Positions 43,536 to 54,334 of a stretch of 64,000 bases of DNA are shown piece after piece. Both the position numbers and the translations under genes were made by a program. The DNA is taken from assembly GCF_026151205.1 (NCBI RefSeq), contig NC_087072.1, positions 25,447,799 to 25,511,798 on the forward strand. The letters run 5' to 3'. Below the pieces are notes generated by a model that worked only from the letters and a program-made list of their open reading frames with translations, had not been told where the DNA came from and did no database searches. Source of the stretch: Bolinopsis microptera. Taxonomy: Eukaryota; Ctenophora; Tentaculata; Lobata; Bolinopsidae. Numbering within the stretch: position 1 is the first letter of the stretch; each line of letters opens with the position of its first letter.

Positions 43536-46011
43536 TTGTATAGCCAAGACGAGTCCGTTAGTGTTCTCTCTGGTAATTTCATGTTTAATCCTGTTTAATC
43601 CTGTTTAATCCTATGGGCGGTGACTGTAATTTTCTACAACAACTACTAAATCATCCATCCATAAAAGTGATTTACAAAATTAAATAACACCTAAACCTCG
43701 TGTCTCGGTGTTCACTTAAACGGTACTTGGCGGTTGAACTGTGATGTTTAACGTTTGCAGCTGGATTGGAGTCTGATTTGCTCTAACCAGAGCCCTTTCG
43801 CTTGCAGTAGCGCGCGACCGCCGAAGGTGAAACAAGCGCCTCACGCAGTACGCGTATACACATGGCTATGTGAAGACTCTGATATTAGTAAACATGTATA
43901 ACTTTTAAATATTGAACATACTCTTCAACCTGGTAGCGCGGCTGACACTTGTACAAAAATTTTGGCCTGGCTCCCTGCGGTTTCTACGCGTTCGCGACTA
44001 TACCCGTTTGCGATGCCACTGTGTGGACGTAGCTGTGATAAATCTTACATCCTCTTAAAGTACATGCTCTAACTCGGACATCGCAAGCTTAATCAGTTCT
44101 GGGGACTGTTCCTGGGTAGAGTTATGAAGGTTTAAAGCTTTCGTGCCGCGCAATCGCCCCAAAATGGCTAAAAATTTGCACCGTCGAAGAGTAACTTTGC
44201 GCAGGGAATGCGCAAGGTCTACAATATGGTATTTAATATTGATTTTCGACCTCCAGCAGGATAGCCTAGTTCGCTAAGCAGGCGATTGGCTGTGGTAGCT
44301 GAGGGTTCAAATCCCTGTCTAGACTTTAATTTTGTTTTAACTGAAACAAGTTTTCAACAAAAACTTTCTAGTGTTTGGTTAATATTGATTAGTTAATTAT
44401 ATTAAAAGTTATACTCTAGGATGAAATTCATAATTAGAAATGGCAAAGCAGCTATAACTATAAGTATAATACGCAGAGCATCATTATACTAGAATTTTAT
44501 AGAAATAACATTGTCTGTCTCTGATTATTTTTAAATACAAGTAACAGACGTGACCAGTATTGCATCTGCATCGATTAGTATTCAGTTCGGAGTCGTCGAT
44601 ATCAGCTATTACATAATTTTAAATTGCTGCTATAGCTGCAGATATGATTATGAGCAGTTTTTATCAGTCTGATTTGGTCCGTTTTGGGCTGGGCCCAGTT
44701 TGCTAAGGATTCTGTTTCTATCTGGTATAAAACTTGGTATGCTGCGAAAAGAACATTCTGAAGGCAGAAAGCTCTGGATTGGTCTTTAAGTGCCTCTCTC
44801 AACGACAATCCCTCTTTAGCAGTTACTAATACTTGATAGCTCTATTAATTCTGCCTGTCACGGTGGGAAAGGAAGGTCGAGACTGCTTGTTTTAAAACTT
44901 TTTGTAGGGACTATTGACATGTAGTGTTTGGAGAAGGAGGGTAACGAAGGAGCACTTCTTAGTTGTCCAGTGGGCATTACTGTCCACATCTGAAACAGAT
45001 TTTAATAAAAGGAACTAAATAATAATACGGTTGAGTAAAATCAAATCTGAGACTTGAGTGGCGAGTGCAGTAGGGAAAGAAAATCTATAAGTGCATCTCA
45101 AACTGCCAAACTTACTGTTGAAAAATACTGTTTGACAAATACTGTTTGACTACACTTCAATCCACCAGCCTCTCATCATTTTCGATGTGTGAAGCAGCTG
45201 GCGTGAGTTTCGTGGAATTCGTGAAAATCTTCGATAATCCCAGCCTCCAGGAGTTGCTTTTATTTTAGGGTCCTCTCAGAGCTTTAGAGGTTATCGATAT
45301 TCCAGATTATGTCTGCTTTGTTGTCTGTACTTCCGGGGGTTGTATAAACCTGAGAAATTGAACAGTTCAATACCAGAGAGAATGCTGAAGACTTTGAAAG
45401 TTCTGCCAAAATGTTTATTTTCTGTACACAAATCCGAATTTGTCTCTTTAGTGGCGATTTTAGACAAAATTGACCTTCTTTCGGACTAAACTTTGAAACT
45501 GAATTGAAGTTTAAACGATTACCTCTAGAATGGTATTAATGAATTAACAAATTTATCATCAGAAGTCAAGTTATGGTCGATTTTGGAAGCTTGGATATGC
45601 TAAAATTATTAATTACATATTATTATGCGCGGCTCGGTTATATTGCGCGCGCGTGGTCGCTAGGCGCTAGCGCAAAAATTGCTTACATTTTTTTTTTCCG
45701 TTCGGCAGAAAGACAATCGTGACTGACAAACATGTAGAAAACTCACCCAGAACTTCTAGCATATTCTTTAGGGCGGGAAATACTTTGTATGCAGGGTCTG
45801 TGATTATCCCGCTAAATCCGAATTTCTTCCTAATAACACATCACAAAGGCGCGTTCACAATTTTTGCGCGTTATAAACAGCTAGATTCCTTTTAAGTCGT
45901 TCTATAGTTAATCTCACTAGTTCAAAAGGGGGAGACTGATTGGAGAAGAATTGAACCTTTGGTTTCTTCACAAGTAGAAGCACTAAGAAAACACCCAAGT
46001 TGTCCATGATA
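43536..46011. other. No gene recognised between LINE-A and LINE-B
   Basis: AT-rich DNA with scattered GC-rich words (GCGCGCGCG near 45640, CGCGCGACCG near 43811). Apart from a tRNA-like block (44259-44330) no RNA gene or coding region is supported. Confidence 0.4.
44259..44330 (+). other. tRNA-like sequence, possible SINE head or decayed tRNA
   Basis: A near-consensus B box, GGGTTCAAATCCC (44303-44315), lies 40 nt after an A-box-like TAGCCTAGTTCGCTAAGCAG with a possible GCC/GGC D stem. The acceptor stem does not pair and the anticodon loop lacks U33, so it is not a functional tRNA. A T-rich tail follows. Confidence 0.35.
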
Positions 46012-46626
46012 GAAATAAATAAATAAATAAATAAAGTCAATTTTTACAGCACAGCAATATATATCTAAATATCAGATCCTCTGTAATCATAATGTATAAA
46101 AAAAGGAGCTTTTCTCTGTGCTGAAGGATGAATCAAGGCAGATCATGGTTCTGTTAGCAGGCCACCCTAGTTATGGACAATACATATATATAAAATAATT
46201 AAATTATAATTTTAAAATTGTGTCAAGATTGAACTAAAACATAACTCAGGGTAAAATAGACGTATTCCCTTCGTCAAATTAACTATTTACAATACTAAAC
46301 TTAAACGAACTCTGGGTAAAATAAACGTAATCCCTTTGTCAAACTTGCTATTTACAATAAGTTAATAAATTAATACGGTTGAAAATTATTTCATATTCAA
46401 TAACAATGTAGCATCAATATAATTGATACAAATGAGGAGCATACAGTGAGAATTGCACATAACAGGAGGACTGGAGGTATGGAGCAATAATGATTGACAG
46501 TGCACCTTTCCACTGATGTTCCTAATTTCCTGTAATAGCTTAATAGGCATGGAAATACTTTGATTGCAGGGGATAGATTGGATTCACTTATGTACTGAGA
46601 TAACTTAACCGAAATAACATAACTGT

Positions 46627-48632
46627 CTAGATACATTGGCTAGTGTTGGGTGGGATCATGAATTTATCGTAAGAGTTATCCCCTTGGTAATTCTCATCAG
46701 TTAGCAACATATTCATAAGAGTTTCTTTGTATAACTTAGAAAATTTCTTAACGTCGTCACACTCTCTAAGGGACTTTGGTAATATGTTCCAGGCCTTAGT
46801 TCCTAGATAGTTAAACTCCTTGTGAGATCTTGATTTAGGAGTAAAAAGATTGCAGTTTTCTGCCTCACGTGATCCACCAGAAATATACGAGAATTTCCCG
46901 ATAAAATGCTTTGGACATGTTTCATTGATTATACGGTACATATATGAGCTAAGATGAACCTGTCGTCTCAAATGGAGAGGAAGCCATCCCATATTTTTGT
47001 ATACATTAACCGACCTCTCTCTGATGTTTACATCTAGGGCTATTTTAGCAACCTTTTTGTACATGATATCTAACTCTCCTAGTCGTTTTTTATATGTTCT
47101 TGACCAGATGGTGTCTAAGTAGTCAAAATGTGGCAACATAAGTGCATTAGCAAACATCTTCCTGAACTTAAGAGGGAGAAGTTTTTTTGATCTATACATA
47201 GCACCAATTCTTTTGGATATCTTTTTCTTAATGTTATCAATATGTTCATTAAATGTCAATCTGCTGTCAACTATAAGTCCAAGGTACTTATGGGATTTAG
47301 TTTCACAGATTACCAAAGTAAGGTCATCACAAATTTCAACAAGGATGGCATCAAGGTTAGGCTTAGAGTCAAGGATCATTAGTTTTGTTTTTTCATTATT
47401 CAGGGATAGTTTATTAGCCTGAAGCCATCTGATAACTAATTTCAACTCTTGTTTGATGTTACCATAGTTTCCTCTAGATATATTGTCAAAATATAATGCA
47501 CCGTCATCAGCAAATAGATAAGGTTTAGAAAATAGGCATGCATTAGGCAGGTCATTGATAAAAATGCTGAATAGAATTGGTCCTAATATACTTCCTTGAG
47601 GCACTCCAGAGTTCAATGAATGTAAACTGCTTATCCTACTCCCAACTCTAGTTTGCTGTAATCTATCTGTGAGGAAGCTCCTAAACCAGCTCAATGCAGT
47701 ATCTTTTATTCCATAATGTTTCAGCTTTTGAATGAGAATATCATGGTTAACAGTATCAAATGCCTTTCTGATGTCCAGGAAGATAATTGCAGGATGCTTG
47801 GCACTGTTCTTAGCAGTAAATATACGATCAAACAGATCTAACATGAGATAAGTTGTAGAGTGATCTTTACGGAAACCATATTGATGCTCTGAAAGTATTC
47901 CCTTTTCATCAAGATATTGAGTCAGTTGGGAGTTCACACAAAATTCGATGCACTTTCCAAGAATCGGTAAAATTGAGATTGGTCGATAATTACTAGGATT
48001 CTCAGTATCACCATCCTTATGGATTGGGGTGACTTTTGCAACCTTGCAGCTGTTTGGCATGATGCCACTGGATAAACTCAAATTTACAAGATGTGTTAAT
48101 GGAGCAATAAATGCAGGTAAAATTTGTCTAAACACTCTCAATGGTATATGATCATTAGTGGATTTGCTACAAGGGATACTTGCCACATAGTCTAAGATAT
48201 TGGACTCAGTTATTTCAGTAAAGCTATTCAAGCTGGTCTCGTTGTCAATCTGCTCATTTTGTAGATAAGATAGAAATTCATTTTCATTTTCCAGCTGCAC
48301 TTCTGCTTGGATCTTTGGACCTATTTCAGCAAAATATTTATTGGTGGTTTCAGCATCAAGATTGTTATTGATATTGTTAGCTTTAACAGGCAGATTTGAT
48401 GCTGTCTTTATCGTTTTCCATACACCCTTTAGATCATTCATGGCACACTTGGCTTTCAGTTCTGTTGCTAAGTTAGTCTTCCTATTAATTCTAGACAAAT
48501 AGGTTGAATAGTTTCTCTGCCGTTTATATGCCATCCATAATGAGTCACATTTATTACAGTGTATAAGACCATTTGGATGTATACGTCTGTTCTTGTTGTG
48601 TGTTAAAAATTTACGGTAAAGTTTCCCTTTCA
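46627..48632 (-). CDS. LINE-B ORF2, reverse transcriptase part
   Basis: An open frame of about 668 codons continues the endonuclease across the inserted element (2409 + 7 bp removed restores phase). Motifs: VTPIHKDGDTENPSNYRPIS (motif 1-2), YGFRKDHSTTYLML, IIFLDIRKAFDTVNHDI (motif A), SGVPQGSILGPILFSIFIND (motif B), KPYLFADDGALYF (motif C, catalytic Asp pair), TKLMILDSK and KYLGLIVDSRLTFNEHI (motif E). All catalytic residues are intact and there is no stop. The apparent TTG start at 48633 is only where the insertion cuts the ORF. The tail ends PPNTSQCI without an obvious zinc cluster. Sequence flavour is CR1/jockey-like. Confidence 0.88.
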
Positions 48633-48639
48633 ATTTCTT

Positions 48640-51048
48640 GGGGGGGGGTCAACCTCATTTTACCTCATTTTACCTCATCCCAATTTTGCCTTTTTTGGCT
48701 GGCCTCGTGAGGTAAAATGAGGTAAATCTCGGCAAAAATTTTAACAGGTAAAATTCTCTAAATCGTCAATTTAGTCACGAAGGAGTATGGAAGGAGTTCT
48801 AAATGTGTGCTCCTCTAATATAAACAGTAAGAAATGGTTAACTTTAGTCGAGGTCTCAGGTCTCTACAATGTCGGGAAGTTCCTGCAGGAATTTGCACAT
48901 TGCGCTTGAAGCGCAAGATTCACAGCGCCAAAAGCGAAGGTCGTAGAGACATGAGACCTTGACTAAAGTTAACCATTTCATACCATTGCTATAAGAGTAT
49001 GCCACTTTCAGAGTCCTGAACACACTCCCATATCTCTTAATCGTCAATTATATGAATTTTACCTGTTAAAATATATCATCTTTTACTGATATCATTTTAG
49101 TTTAACACTGTTAGTTTTAAAAAAGAAAATAATACTTCACACCAAACTAACACACTATATGAGAATATAAAAAGGAAGGTTTTCTTGGAGACCTGGATCG
49201 AGCATCAAAATAGTGTACATTGCTACTGTCATTGTCAAGACTCAAGAATAAGAGGGTCTAGTTGTGGGATTATGCTGGATAACAGATATGATAAGTGGTA
49301 GCATCCTACAAAAGAATGTTAGCTTACTAAGGAATTTTCCTCTTACCGAATCATACAAGAAGTTAACTAAGCTCCTCCTGGTCCTAAGCATTATCTTGTT
49401 TCAGAGGGAATGAGTGATTTAAAAAGATGAGGCCGAAGAGTTAGTTGTGAAGAAAGCATTTGTACTCTGTAATTTCTAAGCTAATTTTTTTCGATATTTT
49501 TAGCTATTTACTGATCTTGTCTTGACGTATCAGTAAGAGATCACTGGACCTCGTTCGCGTTAGTTGTTAGTCATGTTATGCCGATCCAGTTAGTGACGAG
49601 CCATGAAGTAATCATTCGACCTCATTTAATACTGATCCTATCAATGACGAGCTATGTCTACCTTAATTGGAACTTGCTGACTGCATTGGAAAATGGAGAA
49701 CAATCGAGAAATGATAATCAGTGCCAGGATATAATCAAAGTTGAATTTGGAATCCAAGGAAAACCTTCCTTTTTTATATTATCATATTGTGCGTTAGTTT
49801 GGTGTGAAGTATTATGTTGAAAACAAAAATTAACAGTGTTAAACTAAATTGATATCAGTTAAAGATGATATATTTTAACAGGTAAAATTCATATACATGT
49901 AATTGACGATTAAGAGCTGTAGGAGTGTGTTCAGGACTCTGAAAGTGGCATACTCTTATAGCAATGGTAAGAAATGGTTAACTTTAGTCAAGGTCTCATG
50001 TCTCTACGACCTTCGCTTTTGGCGCTGTGAATCTTGCGCTTCAGCGCAATGCGCAAATTCCTGCAGGAACTTCCCGACATTGTAGAGACCTGAAACCTCG
50101 ACTAAAGTTAACCATTTCCTACTGTTTATATTAGAGGAGCACACATTTAAAACTCCTTCCATACTCCTTTGTGACTAAATTGACGATTTAAAAAATTTTA
50201 CCTGTTAAAAATTGGTGAAAAATATGGGCGTGGCCCAAGTCAGTATTATACGAAACCGTAGAGACACAAAAAAATTTTTGGTTGTTCCCGACCCTATAGA
50301 GCAACTAATTAGAGGTGATATCTAATTATTTAAACGAAATGTGGTTTTGTGAACCGCCCTTTATTCTACAGCGAATCATGAACATTGAACATGTACATAA
50401 GAACTTAGAATTGTATGAAGTATGAGTTTATATGTGTAATTTATTATAAAATTACCTTTCACTATGCAATTTCGACATGCAAATTCATGTAGATATCCAA
50501 TCCAGTTCCATGCACAACTGTTGTTTACATTTGGTCTAGTTAGACACAATTTGTTTCAGAGTGACTCGATAATCGCAATATCAAATTAAGATATTATTTA
50601 AATGGTCCATGTCATGCAATGCAGAAATATCCCCATAAATTGGCAACTGCCAAAGTGACACTAAAGTTATTGCTAATTCCTTTACAAAACTTAGCAAGTG
50701 CTATTTACAATATCCTAATGGATCATGGAAATTGAAATGTTCAATTTTCTTTTCATAAATAATAATTATAATGCGAAGTTTTATTTACCCCAAGTTTGGA
50801 GAGTAAGTAGGTTAAACTGGGAAATGCCCCTTCCCAGGGACCACATCACCCCTAATAAAACATTAAATATCATGGGAGACCATGCACAGCCTCGAATTAT
50901 AGTATAATGACTTCGAATAAACCTTTTTTGTCTCTAAAAAAGGCTTAGAAAACTAGATTTATTTACCTCATTTTACCTCATTTTACCTCATCCCAATTTT
51001 GCCTTTTTTGGCTGGCCTCGTGAGGTAAAATGAGGTTGACCCCCCCCC
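48640..51048. mobile_element. 2.4-kb TIR element with poly-G termini, inserted in LINE-B ORF2
   Basis: It starts with nine G then TCAACCTCATTTTACCTCA and ends with the exact inverse (TGAGGTAAAATGAGGTTGA then nine C). It is flanked by ATTTCTT at 48633-48639 and 51049-51055, a 7-bp target duplication. About 70 bp at each end (CCTCATTTTACCTCATCCCA ... GGCCTCGTGAGGTAAAATGA) are present in the same orientation and are themselves partly palindromic. No ORF above 80 codons looks real, so it is non-autonomous. Superfamily not recognised; a 7-bp duplication with G-run termini is unusual. Confidence 0.85.
48739..50210. repeat. 1.47-kb palindromic element nested in the TIR element
   Basis: The ends are TTTTAACAGGTAAAATT and its inverse AATTTTACCTGTTAAAA. 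The arms (about 48739-49190 and 49750-50210) are inverted copies around a loop of about 560 bp. Each arm contains a second smaller palindrome: GGTTAACTTTAGTC ... GACTAAAGTTAACC enclosing GAGGTCTCA ... GTCTCTAC and a GCGCTTGAAGCGC core. So palindromes are nested within palindromes. Whether it inserted separately or is the core of the outer element is unclear. Confidence 0.8.
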
Positions 51049-51055
51049 ATTTCTT

Positions 51056-52063
51056 ACTTTCTAAAAATTCTGGAGATGGCTTATGGATGTAATCACTATG
51101 GCACTTAATTTGTTTAATTGGACAGAAGTGATCATAGTAGTGATCAATATGTTCGTTTAAACCATCAACTGCATCATTCAGACTAGTTGAATCTATTATT
51201 GGTCTATAATCACAGGTTTCCAAAAATTCTTTAAGAGCAGTAACATTCATTTTGCTGTGATCTCTTATTAGTAACTTCTTGAATTTTGAGGCCTTATGCA
51301 CATTGAAATCGACAATGAACTTTACGACCTGATGATCTCCTATACAATCATCAAGGACTTTGCAGTCAAGAAACTTGGAGTAAGTGTTTGTTATGACAAC
51401 ATCGATTGTGGTCTTTGTGATTCTGTTTCCTAGTTTAGCAATGCGGGTAATATCCTGAACTACCTGTACCATTCCAAACATTTTCATTGTAATGTCTAAT
51501 TTCTTATAGTTCATACTGCTGATGTTGTTCTGGTCTACATTTACATCACCCAGCCAAATAACATTCTTACTTCCTATACTCATCATGCAGTCTGTCATAT
51601 AATCTAAAAATTTGTCAAGAGGACTAAACAACTCAGATCTGTAGAAACAGCAGATGAAAATATTGCAATCTGTAAGATGGATCCAAATAGCCTCGATTTG
51701 GTCATATTGCAAAACTAAGTTTAGTTGAATCATTTTAAACTTTATGTGCTCACTGATGAGAATGCCACATCCCCCATGACCATTGTCGTTAGGACGGTCT
51801 TTGCGGATAAAAGTAAAATTCTTGGGTAGGTTTAGACTGGCTGAGTCAATATCCGACTTAAGATTTGTTTCATTCAGGCATAAAACATCTAATTTCTCTT
51901 TCCAGATTAGATCTTGGATTTCAAGACATTTTGGCATACCTGTTAGTCCTCCCTGCATGTTGCAATGTCCCACTGCAAGCTTTTTGGCATGGTATGAAAC
52001 TGTGATTTTACTAATGCACGGGTTAATGCAAGAACTGCTGTGAGAGCATGAAAATTTTTCCAA
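51056..52063 (-). CDS. LINE-B ORF2, endonuclease part
   Basis: Endonuclease/exonuclease/phosphatase-type domain: KKLAVGHCNMQGGL (Asn), LCLNETNLKSD (Glu), NGHGGCGILISEH, WLGDVNVDQN (Asp-x-Asn), TTIDVVITNTY and CIGDHQVVKF (Asp-His), all present. The frame is open only from 52072. The codon at 52063 is TTG, and the first ATG lies inside the first motif (CNMQGG), so the true start is lost, depends on reinitiation or lies upstream in another frame. Reading ends at SPEFLESKK, where the TIR element begins; codons after that are insert. Confidence 0.85.
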
Positions 52064-52229
52064 TTTATGCTGCTATAAACTTGTCAGAATAAGATAAATT
52101 GCAGAACTGGCAAATTTGTATGAGATAATAACAAAACTTTCTAAAACTTCAATAAACATGAGGAACAATGTGTAATTATCCCTTATCTAGAATCTAGATG
52201 AAATAAATGTTAACAATCTTTCTGAAAAT

Positions 52230-53471
52230 TCAAACTTGCTTATGGGCCCAATACTTCAGAAATTTAGCAAGTCGAATAACACCGCTTGTATTGAGGTGAC
52301 AGTTATCAGATATTTTTGCAGATGGTCTGGCAAAATAAAATTCTTTCCTGAATCCACTTCTATTATAGTTAAATAAATTATGGGTGCTAATGTAATTAAA
52401 ACAAGAATCTTTGCTACACATATCCTTAATAACCTTATTCAGCTCTGCCACAACATCATTGCGGCCTTTTGTACTCCTGGGAAGAATATTGAGAACATTA
52501 ATTGTTGCATTCGGATACACTGACTTGAGATAATTTAAGAGATTACTAATGTCACCCGCTGCATCCTTCAGTGACTTTGAGCCAAAATAGACTGTGTTCA
52601 CATTATTAGTTCCTGTCATAATATAAATAATAGATGGGGATGGAACGGAGTGTAGGTCAGTTTTTAGTTTATTTAACATTACTTTGGCATCAGCCCCAGG
52701 ATAAAACAGTTTACTAGCACTAACAGTGGACGATGATAACTTGTCCGCATCAAGAAACCTGAACATAGAGCTGCTTATGAATAGGACAGACTTTTGTGAA
52801 GCTTTGGCTGGCTGTTTGCAAACTGAGAGTGCAGGTGAAGAAGAGTCTGTCAGTTTGTGTCCTGAATGAGGGATGGGTGGGGGCGGTGAACGCAGACCAA
52901 ACTCAGTTGACTGAGTGATCCTAGGGGGCTTCATCAGTCTTAGGGTGATGCTGATCCGGGGTTCATCACACATTTCGTCTGGCAGTATCTCATGTTGAAA
53001 GTCAGCCTGAGACAATTTGGACATGATGAAGACATCTCCATGCTGAAGCTGCACAGAGCCCACAACTTCATTGCTGCCGTTTGATCTAATTTGCAGTGTT
53101 CTCGTCGCACCAAGTGAAATGGTTACAATATCAGAGTGTTCTACAATACATGATTCAGAATCGCTATGAGCTGGCATGAACTCTGCTCCAGTTTCATATA
53201 GATTGACGAGAATACTATTGTGTCTGAAATTGGGTAATATCACATTAATGTAGGAGCTGAGTTTAGCAAGGTAGGAATCATTGTGTACACTTTTTGGGTC
53301 ATGTGTTGCACCTGAATACTCATAGGGAAAGTCACCAAAATAAACTGATTTCCTGTTTTTAAAACCGTGACTGAACTCAAGTTCTTCCATTAATAGATCA
53401 AGTGAAAATTTAGAGAATGGACCATCATCTAGTAGGGTAACTGGTTTCACTGGTGTAGTGATGGGGAACAA
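52230..53471 (-). CDS. LINE-B AlkB-like dioxygenase fused to SGNH-hydrolase-like domain
   Basis: Counting from the codon at 53471 (413 codons): residues about 40-182 form an AlkB-type 2OG/Fe(II) dioxygenase. NLYETG (N90, Y92), the metal ligands H102 and D104 in PAHSDSE, the third ligand H160 in FQHEILPD, and R172/R178 in RISITLR (the R-x5-R 2OG-binding pair) are all present. Residues about 228-413 form an SGNH-like domain: VLFISSSMFRF (S233-235), YIMTGTNNV (block III Asn) and SDNCHLNTSG (D389, H392). The start codon at 53471 is TTG; the frame is open further upstream and overlaps the preceding ORF, and the first ATG (53390) is just before the AlkB domain. A frameshift-joined protein with the upstream coiled-coil ORF is likely. 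AlkB enzymes demethylate nucleic acids; the substrate here is unknown. Confidence 0.85.
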   Translation of the reverse strand: MFPITTPVKPVTLLDDGPFSKFSLDLLMEELEFSHGFKNRKSVYFGDFPYEYSGATHDPKSVHNDSYLAKLSSYINVILPNFRHNSILVNLYETGAEFMPAHSDSESCIVEHSDIVTISLGATRTLQIRSNGSNEVVGSVQLQHGDVFIMSKLSQADFQHEILPDEMCDEPRISITLRLMKPPRITQSTEFGLRSPPPPIPHSGHKLTDSSSPALSVCKQPAKASQKSVLFISSSMFRFLDADKLSSSTVSASKLFYPGADAKVMLNKLKTDLHSVPSPSIIYIMTGTNNVNTVYFGSKSLKDAAGDISNLLNYLKSVYPNATINVLNILPRSTKGRNDVVAELNKVIKDMCSKDSCFNYISTHNLFNYNRSGFRKEFYFARPSAKISDNCHLNTSGVIRLAKFLKYWAHKQV

Positions 53472-54109
53472 GTTACAGATATATTCATTGGCCCCGGTGT
53501 TATAGGATCGTAGACAGGGGCAGGGACCAAGTTTGGATATTTGTCTCTGGGCTTAGGGGTGTTGATCCGTGATTCACCAGTAGCAGTAGATACAGGGAGA
53601 TCAGACACATCATCCTCGTCTGCCATAACCTCGTTAACAACAATCTCACTGATAACAATCTCGTTTCCAACAACCTCCTGTGGAACAACCTTGTCCACGA
53701 CATCGTTGTCAACAAACAAACTGTCCGATACAACATCTTCCACAACAATGTCATCTACATCAAACGCTTCTACTTGATTGATAACAACGTGTGACTGAGG
53801 GGTAATGGTTATGATCTCACATTCAATCTCCTCTGATAAGTTCGGCAGCAAATTTTCACACTTAAAACTCTGTTCTTGTATTTGAGTTTGATCTGATATG
53901 AGACTATCATTGTACTGAGCAATGAGATCACTAGTTCTGATAATTTCATTCAATAAAGACAACTTTTTTTCTAAAAAGTCAATCTTGATGTCTTTTGACA
54001 GACAATTGTTACAGTTCTCTGATTTTTCAGACTGGAATGAAAAGTTCAAATGTTCTAAAGGGCGCTCACAAAAGTGGAGACTAATGTCTGAGCTCTGATT
54101 ATTTGACAT
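53447..54109 (-). CDS. LINE-B N-terminal ORF with CxxC motif and coiled coil
   Basis: 220 codons from the ATG at 54109. It contains SENCNNCLSKDIKIDFLEKK, a CxxC pair followed by a heptad-like helix, then a Val/Asp/Glu-rich region (VDDIVVEDVVSDSLFVDNDV) and a Pro-rich end. The CNNC-plus-coil layout matches the upstream part of LINE-A ORF1b, so it likely mediates multimerisation of the ORF1 protein. It overlaps the AlkB/SGNH frame by 25 nt in the -1/+2 register, the arrangement expected if the two are joined by ribosomal frameshifting or were separated by a mutation. Confidence 0.65.
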   Translation of the reverse strand: MSNNQSSDISLHFCERPLEHLNFSFQSEKSENCNNCLSKDIKIDFLEKKLSLLNEIIRTSDLIAQYNDSLISDQTQIQEQSFKCENLLPNLSEEIECEIITITPQSHVVINQVEAFDVDDIVVEDVVSDSLFVDNDVVDKVVPQEVVGNEIVISEIVVNEVMADEDDVSDLPVSTATGESRINTPKPRDKYPNLVPAPVYDPITPGPMNISVTCSPSLHQ

Positions 54110-54293
54110 AGTTATATTATCAAGAGTTCAATGTTCAGAAGCACAATAAACACTGTAAACGCAATACCTTCAGTCCAGATAGTAGTTTTGATGAGAATAG
54201 TTTTGATGAGAAGGAGGAGGATGAGTAATCTTCAAGTACACTCACAGCAGTCCTTTGCACGTCAACACTTACGCTCGTCTATCATATCTCATA

Positions 54294-54334
54294 CCTCAAA
54301 TTATTTGTTATATAGTAGTGTTGAAAGTATTAAA
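54294..54334. repeat. 41-bp dispersed repeat, identical to 10850-10890
   Basis: This is the second copy of the block that starts CCTCAAATTATTTGTTATAT. Here it lies about 185 bp upstream of the LINE-B N-terminal ORF, so it may belong to that element's 5' UTR. Confidence 0.7.

Larger units (their letters stand above)
46012..54300 (-). mobile_element. LINE-B: non-LTR retrotransposon with AlkB-SGNH ORF, interrupted by a TIR element
   Basis: On the minus strand: an N-terminal ORF with CNNC and coiled coil (54109-53447), an AlkB/SGNH ORF (53471-52230), then ORF2 with endonuclease (52072-51056) and reverse transcriptase (48632-46627), a 3' UTR, and a (TTTA)n tail at about 46034-46012. A 2409-bp TIR element (48640-51048) splits ORF2. 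Both ends are inferred; no target-site duplication was found for LINE-B itself. A decayed relative lies at 55627-56110. Confidence 0.75.

Noticed and set aside
44259..44330. A functional tRNA gene
   Set aside because: The B box is good, but the acceptor stem does not pair and the anticodon loop lacks U33; kept only as a tRNA-like remnant.
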